Shown here one piece after another: positions 36,177-44,319 of a stretch of DNA of 64,000 bases. Each line of letters begins with the position of its first letter. Within the stretch, counting starts at the first letter, position 1. The DNA is taken from NCBI RefSeq assembly GCF_026153355.1, contig NZ_CP110636.1, positions 2,170,001 through 2,234,000 on the forward strand, written 5' to 3'. Origin of the DNA: Streptomyces endophytica (GTDB lineage Bacteria; Actinomycetota; Actinomycetes; Streptomycetales; Streptomycetaceae). The position numbers and the translations under genes were made by a program. Below the pieces are notes generated by a model that ran no database searches, was not told the origin of the DNA, and was given only the letters and a program-made list of their open reading frames with translations.

Positions 36177-37126
36177 CTGTGCTGATCGGAGAGGTTGGTG
36201 ACGCGGCTGGCTGGGGTGTTGCCACGGATTCCGGTGTGGGGTCGGTGGTAGTTGTACCAGTCCAGCCAGTCGGGAAAGGCTTGCTGTCGTTCGGCGTCTG
36301 AGGTGTAGGGCTGGTGGTAGGCCCATTCGTCGAGCAGGGTGCGGTGGAAGCGTTCGACCTTGCCGTTGGTCTGGGGGCGCCAGGGGCGTGTCCAGCGCGG
36401 TTGGATGCCCAGGTCGCGACAGGTCTGGCGCCAGGTGTTCTTGGTGTAGGCCCAGGCGTTGTCGGTCAGGACGCGTTCGACCGTGATGCCACGTTGCGCG
36501 AACCAGGTGGTGGCGCGGGTGAGGAAGGCTGCGCAGGTGGCGGCTTTCTCGTCGGGGAGGTCTTCGGTGTAGGCCAGGCGAGAGTGGTCGTCCAGGGCGG
36601 TGTGCAGGTAGGCATATCCGGTGCTTGTGCGGTTCTTGCGTCCGGCGGGCCGTCCGAGCACTTTGTGACCGCCGCCGTCGGGGATGCGGCCGAGTTTCTT
36701 GACGTCGATGTGGACGAGTTCGCCGGGCCGGGCGCGTTCGTAGCGGCGGACGGGCTCGCCGGTGGCCCGGTCCACTGCGGCCAGCGGCGGTAGCCCGTGG
36801 CGCTTAAGGATGCGGTGTGCGGTGGAGGCGGCGACGCCTGCACGGGCGGCCAGCCGCAGCGGGCCGATCCGATGCTCGCGTCGCAGACGGATGACTTGTT
36901 CCTCCACTGTGGCGGGGGTGCGGCGAGGCTGATGACGGGGGCTGCTGGCGCGGTCTTCCATCCCTGCGTGCCCGTGCAGTCGGTAGCGGCCGGCCCAGCG
37001 GGCAGCTGTCGTGTGGCTGACCTGGAACCGTTCTGCGGCCCGGCGCAACGGCCAGCCGTCGTCGACGACGCACCGGGCCAGACGCAGCCTGCCGGTCGGC
37101 GTCAGCGGGGCGTTACGGTGGATCAC
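36173..37126 (-). CDS. IS481-family transposase
   Basis: GTG at 37126 follows GGAGG, giving the typical start VIHRNAPLTPTGRLRLARCV. The 317-residue protein has an N-terminal HTH (AAERFQVSHTTAARWAGRY), a second HTH and an integrase-type DDE core: Asp in LVHIDVKKLGR, Asp in VLTDNAWAY and Glu in NGKVERFHRTLL. It is complete. The stop codon lies in the target-site duplication, outside the IS proper. Confidence 0.93.
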   Translation of the reverse strand: MIHRNAPLTPTGRLRLARCVVDDGWPLRRAAERFQVSHTTAARWAGRYRLHGHAGMEDRASSPRHQPRRTPATVEEQVIRLRREHRIGPLRLAARAGVAASTAHRILKRHGLPPLAAVDRATGEPVRRYERARPGELVHIDVKKLGRIPDGGGHKVLGRPAGRKNRTSTGYAYLHTALDDHSRLAYTEDLPDEKAATCAAFLTRATTWFAQRGITVERVLTDNAWAYTKNTWRQTCRDLGIQPRWTRPWRPQTNGKVERFHRTLLDEWAYHQPYTSDAERQQAFPDWLDWYNYHRPHTGIRGNTPASRVTNLSDQHS

Positions 37127-37243
37127 GAGGGCCTCCTGCACTCGGCGGTAGATGTCGCAATCCCCACCGAGCCAGAAGGCCCTCACCTCGTTCAAACACC
37201 GCGGTAGGCGTGTCGCCTGTCACCAACGTGCCGGGACAGCACA
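36178..37243. mobile_element. Intact IS481-family insertion sequence, 1066 bp
   Basis: Imperfect 25-bp terminal inverted repeats occupy 36178-36202 and 37219-37243; both begin TGTGCTG and end GTTGGTGAC. A 6-bp direct duplication CCTAGC flanks the element (36172-36177 and 37244-37249). The transposase is full length. Confidence 0.92.
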
Positions 37244-37244
37244 C

Positions 37245-37682
37245 CTAGCGCTGCTTGTGCTCCGCCTTCAGCTCGGCAAATTCCTTGCGCAGGTCCTGGA
37301 CCAGTGCGTTGAGGTTGTAGAGCTGCTCTTGCAGAGTCCGGAGGTCTTCGATGGTGACGGGCTCGGTCGCGTGGCCGGCTGCCGAGTCCGCCTCTGCCCT
37401 CTCGGGCGCTTCCTTCTTCTCCCCGACCTCAGGGCGGTGGCCGGCGGGCTTGTCGGCGACGTAGCTGCCGCGCCCCTGCACGGTGTAGATCAGCCCCTCT
37501 TCGCGCAGCACGCGCAGTGCAGAACGCGCAGTCATGTTCGCGATGTTGAACCGCTCTTGCAGCTCACGGTGTGAGGGGAGCTGCTCGCCGGGCTTGAGGC
37601 GGCCCGTTTGGATCTCGCGGCGGAGGGCGTCTGCGGCCTGCTGGTAGGGCGGGCGTGGGTCGTGCTGGCTTGGGGGCGTCAT
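37245..37682 (-). CDS. GntR-family repressor of the element
   Basis: I use ATG at 37682 (MTPPSQHD). The 145-residue protein has an N-terminal GntR winged helix (DALRREIQTGRLKPGEQLPS, then ELQERFNIANMTARSALRVL) and a short C-terminal coiled coil (VQDLRKEFAELKAEHKQR) instead of a full ligand domain. This fits KorSA-type regulators that repress AICE replication and transfer genes. Palindromes with GGCTAG/TTAGCC cores lie between it and the divergent transfer operon. Its TAG stop is shared with the IS481 target duplication. Confidence 0.88.
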   Translation of the reverse strand: MTPPSQHDPRPPYQQAADALRREIQTGRLKPGEQLPSHRELQERFNIANMTARSALRVLREEGLIYTVQGRGSYVADKPAGHRPEVGEKKEAPERAEADSAAGHATEPVTIEDLRTLQEQLYNLNALVQDLRKEFAELKAEHKQR

Positions 37683-37700
37683 GTCCTCAGGGTAGCCCGC

Positions 37701-37715
37701 GTTAGCCCGGCTAAC
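37701..37715. promoter_or_regulatory. Palindromic operator upstream of the GntR gene
   Basis: GTTAGCC-C-GGCTAAC is a perfect dyad 18 nt upstream of the repressor start. Related cores occur at 37741-37750 (GCTAGCTAGC) and 37777-37786 (GGCTAGCC). Confidence 0.65.
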
Positions 37716-37769
37716 CCAGGAATCCCCCTGCAGCAACAGGGCTAGCTAGCACATCTCTAGCTATCAGAC

Positions 37770-37798
37770 TTGACTAGGCTAGCCTGGCTATGTGTATA
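37770..37798 (+). promoter_or_regulatory. Promoter of the transfer/replication operon with embedded operator
   Basis: TTGACT (37770-37775), a 17-nt spacer and TGTATA (37793-37798) resemble a vegetative promoter. AGGCTAGCCT sits in the spacer, where a GntR repressor would block polymerase. The -10 choice is approximate. Confidence 0.55.
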
Positions 37799-37850
37799 TG
37801 GAGGTACGCAAGCACCGCACCAGGCGGTGTGAAACGGATTGGAGAGATAC

Positions 37851-38210
37851 ATGGCTGGCCGCACGAGCATTCGCGTTGGTCTGTTGCCCGAGACGCAGCT
37901 CATGGTGGGCGCGCTGCCGGTGGCGAAGTGGGTGGACCAGGAGAAGGGCGAGCGTGCCTTCGACCGGGAGACGAACACCCCGCTGTACACGGTGATGATC
38001 TTCCTGATGGAGGGGGAGCGCGCTGAGGCGCTGAAGGTCACCGTTCCGGCGAAGGGTCTGCCGGACGGTCTCAAGCCCGGTACGCCGGTCAAGACCGTGG
38101 ACCTGATGGCCAATCCGTGGGCCAACCTGTTCAACGGTCAGGTGTCCTCGGGTGTGGCCTACCGCGCTTCCGAGCTGGTGATTGACCAGGTAGGGGTGTC
38201 GGCGGAGTGA
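37851..38210 (+). CDS. Conserved element protein, first gene of the transfer operon
   Basis: ATG at 37851 after TGGAGAGATAC. The 119-residue product is all-beta in appearance (LKVTVPAKGLPDGLKPGTPV, KTVDLMANPWANLF), possibly an OB-like fold. It is the first gene after the GntR-controlled promoter, and the next gene overlaps its stop by 4 nt. Proteins of this length and position recur upstream of TraB genes in Streptomyces AICEs. No biochemical function known. Confidence 0.75.
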   Translation: MAGRTSIRVGLLPETQLMVGALPVAKWVDQEKGERAFDRETNTPLYTVMIFLMEGERAEALKVTVPAKGLPDGLKPGTPVKTVDLMANPWANLFNGQVSSGVAYRASELVIDQVGVSAE

Positions 38211-38410
38211 GGGGCTTCATTCCTGGCTGGGACCGGGCCTATCCGGTCCCAGCCCCCCGGCCCGATCCCCGTTTCAGCGAAGAGCTGATCAATCAAGTGG
38301 CTGCCGTTCTTGCCGACCACGGCTACCCCCTGGTGATCGAGGCCTTGGACTGGGGCGATCTCGAAATGGCCCTCGCGGCCTTCATCTACGGCGAGAAGGA
38401 CACGGCATGA
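38207..38410 (+). CDS. Small conserved element protein
   Basis: GTG at 38207 overlaps the preceding stop, and its own stop overlaps the translocase start by 4 nt. The 67-residue product (WDRAYPVPAPRPDPRFSEEL ... EMALAAFIYGEKDTA) is acidic and partly helical. Coupling on both sides supports it. Family not recognised. Confidence 0.7.
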   Translation: MRGFIPGWDRAYPVPAPRPDPRFSEELINQVAAVLADHGYPLVIEALDWGDLEMALAAFIYGEKDTA

Positions 38411-39819
38411 CAGTGCAAGAGATCTACGCCTACGCCCCGTTGGTGAGCGTGGCAGTGCTGGCCGTCTTCGCGGTCATGGCGTCGCTGTGGCTGGGCCGCT
38501 ACATCGCGGCCGACCGCACCATGCGGGCCAGCATCCGTCAGGCGGTCCGCGTGCGAGTGGGCTGGAAGCGCCTTGCCCAGATGGCCGGACTTTCGGTCAC
38601 GGACAAGATGCCCACCGCGCTCGCCTCGTTTACCGCCGATGCCGACAAGCCTCCCAAGCCGCGGGTGAGGATTCCGGCACTGAAGGTCAAGCCCGACCGG
38701 TTCGGGGTGATCGTGCGGGCGAACTGCCTGCCCAAGGTCGGCCTGGAGGAGTTCCAAAAGGCCGCGCGGTTCCTCGCGGACGCCTGGCGTTGTGAACGCG
38801 TCTCGGTTCAACCTGATGGGCCCGGACGGGTGCTGATACGTGGGGTGCGTGTGGATCCGCTGATCACTCCCACCGAGCACGAGCCCACCGGCACGGAACC
38901 GGAAGAGCTCACCACCTGGCACCTGGGTGTGGATGAGTACGCCCAACCGGTCACGGTGTCGCTCAAGGACGTTCCCGGAGTGACCGTTGCCGGCCTTCCC
39001 GGCTACGGCAAGACCTCACTGCTCAACCGGTTCCTCTGCGACTGCGCACCCTCGCCGAACGTCCAGTTCGTGATAGCGGACGGCAAGGTATCGAAGGCTT
39101 ATGAGGGCGACTACGCCGACATCATGCCGCGTCTGTTCGCGTTCGTCGGTGACGACCTGGACGAGGCGAACGACCTGTTCAAGCGGCTCGTGAAGCTGAG
39201 CCGGGAGCGCTCGGCGAGCATCGGTCACGTGCTGGGCGTCAAGAACATGTGGCATGTCGGACCGTCCGAGAAATGGCCTCTGACGGTCCTGATCATCGAT
39301 GAGGCGCACACCTACTTCCGCGACTACAGGGGCAGCGACAAGGAATCCAAGCGGCTCGCGGCGCTCACGGCGGAGAATGCCCGGCTCGTCGAGCACCTGG
39401 TGAAGAAGGGCCGCAGCGTCGGCATCCTGGTCATCCTCGCCACACAGAAGCTCACAGGCGATGCCATCCCCACCTTCATCCGGGATGTCTGCCCGGTGGG
39501 CCTGTCCTTCGCGCAGAAGACCGCCGAAGCATCAGTGGCGGCACTCGGCGAAGCCATCCGGGACTGGCCGGACGCCAACCCGATGCATCTGCAAGACCCC
39601 GCCTATGTCGGCGTCGCCTCCATGGCCTTGCAGAACCGCCCCGGCTTCACCCGCATCCGCACCCCCTACGTGGCCGACGCGCACACCGCCGAGATCGCCA
39701 GCAACTCCGCGCACCACACCTACGACCCGCAAACGCTCCTCGACCACCACGCCGGCGCCTACCTCGAAACACGCGTCGACCTGGACAAGGACGATGACAT
39801 CCGGAAGGAAGCGGCCTGA
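38407..39819 (+). CDS. TraB/FtsK-like DNA translocase of the element
   Basis: ATG at 38407. The 470-residue protein has an N-terminal membrane helix (VSVAVLAVFAVMASLWLG), a linker region, and an FtsK/SpoIIIE-type ATPase domain with Walker A AGLPGYGKTSLLN (~residues 197-209) and Walker B TVLIIDEAHTYF (~295). VILATQKLTGDAIP is the conserved sensor segment. Such proteins move double-stranded DNA between mycelia in Streptomyces conjugation. The lack of a relaxase in the element fits this route. Confidence 0.93.
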   Translation: MTVQEIYAYAPLVSVAVLAVFAVMASLWLGRYIAADRTMRASIRQAVRVRVGWKRLAQMAGLSVTDKMPTALASFTADADKPPKPRVRIPALKVKPDRFGVIVRANCLPKVGLEEFQKAARFLADAWRCERVSVQPDGPGRVLIRGVRVDPLITPTEHEPTGTEPEELTTWHLGVDEYAQPVTVSLKDVPGVTVAGLPGYGKTSLLNRFLCDCAPSPNVQFVIADGKVSKAYEGDYADIMPRLFAFVGDDLDEANDLFKRLVKLSRERSASIGHVLGVKNMWHVGPSEKWPLTVLIIDEAHTYFRDYRGSDKESKRLAALTAENARLVEHLVKKGRSVGILVILATQKLTGDAIPTFIRDVCPVGLSFAQKTAEASVAALGEAIRDWPDANPMHLQDPAYVGVASMALQNRPGFTRIRTPYVADAHTAEIASNSAHHTYDPQTLLDHHAGAYLETRVDLDKDDDIRKEAA

Positions 39820-39820
39820 C

Positions 39821-40000
39821 ATGCGTGCACACATACGAGCGGTCATCCGAGCCATGCGCCTGGCCCTTGAGGCAGACGAACTGGAGCTGTGCGGAGAAAT
39901 CGGCATCGCTGCCTACCGGGTCTCCAACGAGGAAGAACGGGAGGTGCTTGAAACCTTCCTCGGCCCCAACGCCGCCAGGCTCGCCGGAATCGACCGCTGA
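39821..40000 (+). CDS. Small helical protein between tra and spd genes
   Basis: ATG at 39821, one base after the translocase stop, with GGAAGGAAG upstream. The 59-residue product is helical and charged (MRLALEADELELCGEIGIAA, EEEREVLETFLGPNAARLAG). No domain recognised; its position is constant in related elements. Confidence 0.7.
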   Translation: MRAHIRAVIRAMRLALEADELELCGEIGIAAYRVSNEEEREVLETFLGPNAARLAGIDR

Positions 40001-40042
40001 TCCACGCACACCACACGAGAGAAGGAAGGAGGTGAACCCTCT

Positions 40043-40774
40043 ATGTCTGAGGACCGGATCACTCAGCGCACCATCACCGTGGTCATGGCTGTCATCGCGG
40101 CCCTGGCGTTCGTCTTCTCCTTCGGCAACGTCTGGTCCCTGGCCCTGCGCCTGGGCGTCCCCCGCCCCGTCGCACCGCTGATCGCCCCCATGGTCGACCT
40201 GTCCGTCGTCGGCCTCCTGGTGGCCCTGCGCTACCTTTCCCTGCGCGGCATCGCGGCCGAGCAGATGCGCTCCGCCTCCCGGCTGATGCACCTCTCAGGA
40301 CTGCTGACCCTGGCCCTCAACATCGCCGAACCCCTCATCACCCACCACTGGGGCCGCGCCGCCGTCGACGCGGTGGCACCCCTGCTCCTGCTGGGCTGGG
40401 GAGCGGTCGGCCCGCAGCTCCTGCGCCACTTCCACACCGTGACGCAACCGGCCCCGGCCCCGGTCGCCGTCGAAACCAGCTCAGCCCCGGACCCGGCTCC
40501 GGAGTCGACTCCTGCCCCGGCCGACACCACACCGGCCCCGGCCTCCGTACTGACCCCTGCCCCGACTGCGGCTCCGGTCGTAGCTCCTGCGAAGGCCCCG
40601 CAGGCTCCTGTGGCCTCGGCCCCGGTCCCCGCTCCGCTGCTGGAGGAAGCGCGCAAGATCGCCGCGTCCCACCAGGCCGAGCACAGCGAACCCATCACGG
40701 TTGCCCAGCTCAAAGCCCGCCTCGGCGTCGGTCTTGCCCTGGCGACCGCAGCACACCAGGCCCTGACCGCCTGA
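40043..40774 (+). CDS. Spd-like (DUF2637-type) membrane protein
   Basis: ATG at 40043 after GGAAGGAGGTG. Residues 1-135 carry four membrane helices (TVVMAVIAALAFVFSFGNVW, APMVDLSVVGLLVALRYLSL, SGLLTLALNIAEPLITHHW, VDAVAPLLLLGWGAVGPQ). A long Ala/Pro/Thr linker (~145-200) and a C-terminal helical domain follow. This matches the DUF2637/SpdB type implicated in intramycelial plasmid spread. Confidence 0.85.
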   Translation: MSEDRITQRTITVVMAVIAALAFVFSFGNVWSLALRLGVPRPVAPLIAPMVDLSVVGLLVALRYLSLRGIAAEQMRSASRLMHLSGLLTLALNIAEPLITHHWGRAAVDAVAPLLLLGWGAVGPQLLRHFHTVTQPAPAPVAVETSSAPDPAPESTPAPADTTPAPASVLTPAPTAAPVVAPAKAPQAPVASAPVPAPLLEEARKIAASHQAEHSEPITVAQLKARLGVGLALATAAHQALTA

Positions 40775-40900
40775 TTTCTACGCCGGCCTTCCCGGCTACT
40801 TCCCGCCCTGCCCTACCGGGCTCGGTCCGCCATGCCCTGAGCAGCCCCCTCGCTCGGTGCTGCTCAGGGCACCACCACCCAGCGGAAAGGACGCCTTGTC

Positions 40901-42355
40901 ATGCCCAGGGAACTCGACCTGCGCCACGTGAAGAGCCTTGCGGTGCGGGACCTGCTCGAACTGGCCAACCTCGGCGACTTCGACCGTGTCAACGAACAGG
41001 TCCGCCAAGTCGCGGGATGCACCCGGCCCGTGAATCTCGTCGGCCGCACCGCCACTCTCGACGCCGCCACTCGTACCGTCCTGCGCTCCTACAGCACCAC
41101 CGACGAACCCACCGGCCGCCTCCTGACCACCTGCGGCAACCGCCGCGCCTCCCGCTGCCCTGCCTGCTCGCGCGTCTACGCCGCGGATACCTACCACCTG
41201 ATCAAGGCCGGCCTTTCCGGCGGCAAGACAGTGCCCGAGACCGTCCGCACCCACCCCCGCGTCTTTGCCACCCTCACCGCCCCCTCTTTCGGCCCCGTCC
41301 ACAACATTCCCACCGACAAACCCCGCTGTGCCTGTGGCGTGCAACATGGCGAAACCGCCCCCGAGTTGGGCACCCCACTGCGCCCTTCCACCTACGACTA
41401 CACCGGCGCTGTGCTCTGGAACGCCCACGCAGGTGCCCTGTGGGCGCGCTTCACCACCTACCTCCGCCGCGCCCTCGCCGCTCATTTTCGGATGACGCAA
41501 AAGGCCCTGAACGCCGCCCTGCGCATCTCCTTCGCCAAGGTTGCCGAGTACCAGAAGCGCGGCCTGGTCCACTTCCACGCCGTCATCCGCTTCGACGGCC
41601 CCAACGGCAGCGAAGAGCCCCCGCCCCCCTGGGCTACCGTCGACGCCCTCAAAGCCGCCATCGGGGACGCGGCCGAGACCACCGTCCTCGCGGTGACCTC
41701 CGACCACACCGGCGATCGCGAAATCCGCTGGGGCGATCGCCTCGATGTCCGCGAGATCACAGCACTGGGGGACGGCAAGCTCACAGACAAGGCCGTTGCC
41801 GGATACGTCGCCAAGTACGCCACCAAGAGCGCCGAAGACTCCGGCACCATCGACCGCTCCCTGATCTGCGTCCCCTGCGGCGGACGCGGCTACCAGCGCG
41901 GGCCCGACGGCTTCCGCGATCTGTGCCACGAGTGCGAAGGCACCGGACAGGCCGAACCCCTCCAAGACCTCCGTGTGCAACAGCACGTCCGCCAGATGAT
42001 CCGCACCGCCTGGGCGCTCGGCCACCTGCCCGAATTCGCTGACCTCAAGCTGTGGAAGTGGGCGCACATGCTCGGATTCCGCGGGCACTTCTCCACCAAG
42101 TCCCGCAACTACTCCACCACCCTCGGTGCCCTCCGCGATGTCCGCAAAGCCTGGCGCACCGCACAAGCCGCCACCGAGGCCGGCCAAGAGCAGGCCGAGG
42201 AAGACACCACCCTCATCACCGAATCCTCCTGGGCCTATCTCGCTTCCGGATACCGACCCGGCGAAGAACTCCTAGCCGCCCAAACCCGCTACGAGATCCA
42301 TGAAGCCAGAAAAGCCGCTGAACGTGCGAAGGATGAAGGGGAGGTGGGGGAGTGA
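40901..42355 (+). CDS. RepSA-like replication initiator
   Basis: ATG at 40901 after CGGAAAGGA. The 484-residue protein contains a Cys cluster (CGNRRASRCPACSRVYAADT), the rolling-circle HUH-like motif GLVHFHAVIR, a C-terminal zinc cluster (CVPCGGRG ... CHECEGTG) and GHFSTKSRNYST. This is the replication initiator type of pSAM2-like AICEs. The 126-nt gap before it has no gene and could be part of the origin. The next gene overlaps its stop. Confidence 0.93.
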   Translation: MPRELDLRHVKSLAVRDLLELANLGDFDRVNEQVRQVAGCTRPVNLVGRTATLDAATRTVLRSYSTTDEPTGRLLTTCGNRRASRCPACSRVYAADTYHLIKAGLSGGKTVPETVRTHPRVFATLTAPSFGPVHNIPTDKPRCACGVQHGETAPELGTPLRPSTYDYTGAVLWNAHAGALWARFTTYLRRALAAHFRMTQKALNAALRISFAKVAEYQKRGLVHFHAVIRFDGPNGSEEPPPPWATVDALKAAIGDAAETTVLAVTSDHTGDREIRWGDRLDVREITALGDGKLTDKAVAGYVAKYATKSAEDSGTIDRSLICVPCGGRGYQRGPDGFRDLCHECEGTGQAEPLQDLRVQQHVRQMIRTAWALGHLPEFADLKLWKWAHMLGFRGHFSTKSRNYSTTLGALRDVRKAWRTAQAATEAGQEQAEEDTTLITESSWAYLASGYRPGEELLAAQTRYEIHEARKAAERAKDEGEVGE

Positions 42356-42507
42356 CTACTTCTACGAAGCCGCGCACACAGCGGCCGGAGATACATGACG
42401 AGACTGCCGCACGTGAGGATGAGTGGCTGCGACGGCACCTGGCACGCGCACCCGAACGCGATGACGAGTGGATACGCCGCGCCCTCCTGCTTCAAGGCAG
42501 GCTGTAG
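42352..42507 (+). CDS. Small basic/acidic protein downstream of rep
   Basis: GTG at 42352 overlaps the rep stop by 4 nt. The 51-residue product (PEIHDETAAREDEWLRRHLA, ERDDEWIRRALLLQG) contains a twice-repeated DEWxRR helix. A recombination directionality factor or excisionase-like function is possible from its position, but there is no recognisable HTH. Confidence 0.6.
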   Translation: MTTSTKPRTQRPEIHDETAAREDEWLRRHLARAPERDDEWIRRALLLQGRL

Positions 42508-42676
42508 AGACTAAAGGATTTCCCGTAAATGATCTCCAGTGAGCGCTTTCCACTCTCACGCTGACGTGAGGGGATGACGGGGTGTCGCAGTGCGGCCTTG
42601 GAAGCAGCAGAGCTCTCGACCGAGGTTCCAGGGAAATCCGTTGGGCTGCCCGGCTTGCTCCAGTCATGATCTACTC

Positions 42677-43240
42677 ATGGATGTCTATCTGGAGACCGAG
42701 CGCCTGGTCCTGCGACGCTTCACTGCCGATGACGCCGCCCTGCTGATCGAGCTGGACAGTGACCCGGCGGTGATGCGCTACCTGACCGGCGGCCAGCCGA
42801 CCGCGCCGCAGGTCGTCCGAGAGCAATACCTGCCGCGCATCCTTGCCGGCTACGAGCGGTGGGGCGGCGCGCTGGGGCTCTTCGCCGCACACGAAAAGGA
42901 CAGCGGGGAATTTATCGGCTGGTTCCACTCGCGTCCACAACCAGAGGGCCCGCTGGACGAAGCCGAACTCGGCTATCGACTGCGGCAGGCGGCATGGGGC
43001 AAGGGCTATGCGACCGAGGGCTCGCGAGGCTTGCTGGCGAAGGCATTTACTGAGCTCGGTGTGCGCACGATCTGGGCCGAGACGATGTCCGTGAACCACG
43101 GTTCGCGCAACATCATGGAGAAACTCAAGATGACGCTCACGGACAACATCCCCATCCCCTCCGACATGGAGATGATCGAGGGCTCCGAGCAAGGGGGCGT
43201 ACGGTACGAGATCACCAAGGAGCAGTGGGAGCAGCAGTAG
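42677..43240 (+). CDS. GNAT-family acetyltransferase, element cargo
   Basis: ATG at 42677 (MDVYLETERLVLRRFT). The 187-residue product is a RimJ/RimL-type GNAT: acetyl-CoA segment YRLRQAAWGKGYATEGSRGL (~110-128) and ETMSVNHGSRNIMEKLKM. Related chromosomal copies acetylate small molecules or protein N-termini; the substrate here is unknown. It stands between rep and integrase as cargo. GC content and codon use are close to the rest of the element. Confidence 0.88.
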   Translation: MDVYLETERLVLRRFTADDAALLIELDSDPAVMRYLTGGQPTAPQVVREQYLPRILAGYERWGGALGLFAAHEKDSGEFIGWFHSRPQPEGPLDEAELGYRLRQAAWGKGYATEGSRGLLAKAFTELGVRTIWAETMSVNHGSRNIMEKLKMTLTDNIPIPSDMEMIEGSEQGGVRYEITKEQWEQQ

Positions 43241-43370
43241 CCACTGGTTTTTTCGGTCCAGCATTTGAGGCCGGCCTCGGCGAGAGCGTCGATGATGCAG
43301 GGCGCGGTGGATCTTGGTCGTGACACCTCCTACCAGGAACTTCATCGTGTTGCAGAGCTGCCCAACCAAC
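43241..43370 (-). pseudogene. Transposase remnant (IS5-like)
   Basis: The minus strand encodes two out-of-frame fragments, GGVTTKIH and CIIDALAEAGLKCWTEK, which resemble successive blocks of IS5-like transposases. Both ends are missing and no inverted repeats are visible. A decayed insertion downstream of the GNAT gene is the best reading. Confidence 0.4.
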
Positions 43371-43554
43371 GGACGTCGACGTCAGGTTGGAAACAGCTCA
43401 GTGTCTTGATGACGGGCGGCGCCGCGCGGGCCTGTCTGGGCGGTGGCCCGGTGGCCCGGTGGCACCGCTGGTCCGTCGATCGGCTTGCGGAAGGCTCCCC
43501 AACCTCGCTGCGCTCGACCATCATTGGAGCGTCGCAACGGAGTTGGGGGGCTTT

Positions 43555-44193
43555 ATGTTGGCGGACGAGTACGGCTATCAGGTGTCGTCGCAGCCGGCGG
43601 CGCACTATTTCCGCGCCGATTTCATGGAGTGGCTGCGCAACGAGCAGCGGTGGGTGCCCAGGGCGGCGTGGGCGGCCGTTCTGTTAGCGGCTGTGGGCGT
43701 CTACGTGTTGCTGACGGAGTGGATTCCCAAAGGGTTCGGCGACATCCCGGACTGGGCCATCTACGTGGGCACCTTCGCCATGTGCTGCGTGCCGCTGTCA
43801 GTGGGCGTCGCCGTAACCGCCTTCAAGAGGTCGGACCCCATCCTGAAAGTCGCCCTGGACCAGCCGTTCCAGTCGTGGCCCTGCCAGCTGGAGCAGACAG
43901 GCGACGGCGGTCGGCTGGTGCTCCTCCTGCGCCCGGACGGTGGCGTGGCGCGGGTACTTTCCTCAGTCGTTCCCGACGGCGTGTGGCACGACATGGTCGA
44001 CGGGCGTGGCGTGCTGTGGATCGCCGGTGACCTGCGGCTAGGCTGCGTCGTGGCCACGCCGGGTGCGGAGCAGGTGTGGGCCGCCGCAGGAGTCCCGTAC
44101 GAGTTCCGCTCACCCCGTTCTGGTGCCGGTCCGGTGGAGGACGAACTGCTCCGCGCTGTGACGCAGCAGATTTTCGACGACTGGCTGACGTGA
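43555..44193 (+). CDS. Two-helix membrane protein, element cargo
   Basis: ATG at 43555 after TTGGGGGGC. The 212-residue product has membrane helices at ~36-54 (RAAWAAVLLAAVGVYVLL) and ~65-90 (WAIYVGTFAMCCVPLSVGVA), then a ~120-residue cytoplasmic domain (VLLLRPDGGVARVLSSVVPD, WIAGDLRLGCVVATPG). Family not recognised. It ends ahead of a terminator shared with the integrase. Confidence 0.7.
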   Translation: MLADEYGYQVSSQPAAHYFRADFMEWLRNEQRWVPRAAWAAVLLAAVGVYVLLTEWIPKGFGDIPDWAIYVGTFAMCCVPLSVGVAVTAFKRSDPILKVALDQPFQSWPCQLEQTGDGGRLVLLLRPDGGVARVLSSVVPDGVWHDMVDGRGVLWIAGDLRLGCVVATPGAEQVWAAAGVPYEFRSPRSGAGPVEDELLRAVTQQIFDDWLT

Positions 44194-44289
44194 CGCACCT
44201 ACACGCGTGTTCAGTCGGCGGACGATCATTAGAACGGTGTGGCCATCAGGCGCCGGTTCAAGTGCGTCGCCGTGCACGGGCTCATTAGG

Positions 44290-44313
44290 GAGCCCCGGAC
44301 GAATCCGGGGCTC
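44290..44313. terminator. Bidirectional hairpin before the integrase end
   Basis: GAGCCCCGGA, loop CGAA, TCCGGGGCTC. It separates the convergent membrane protein and integrase genes. Confidence 0.8.
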
Positions 44314-44319
44314 TTGTGG

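Noticed and set aside
44194..44290. Possible tRNA-like segment with GGTTCAAGT before the integrase terminator
   Set aside because: No acceptor or anticodon stem can be formed.
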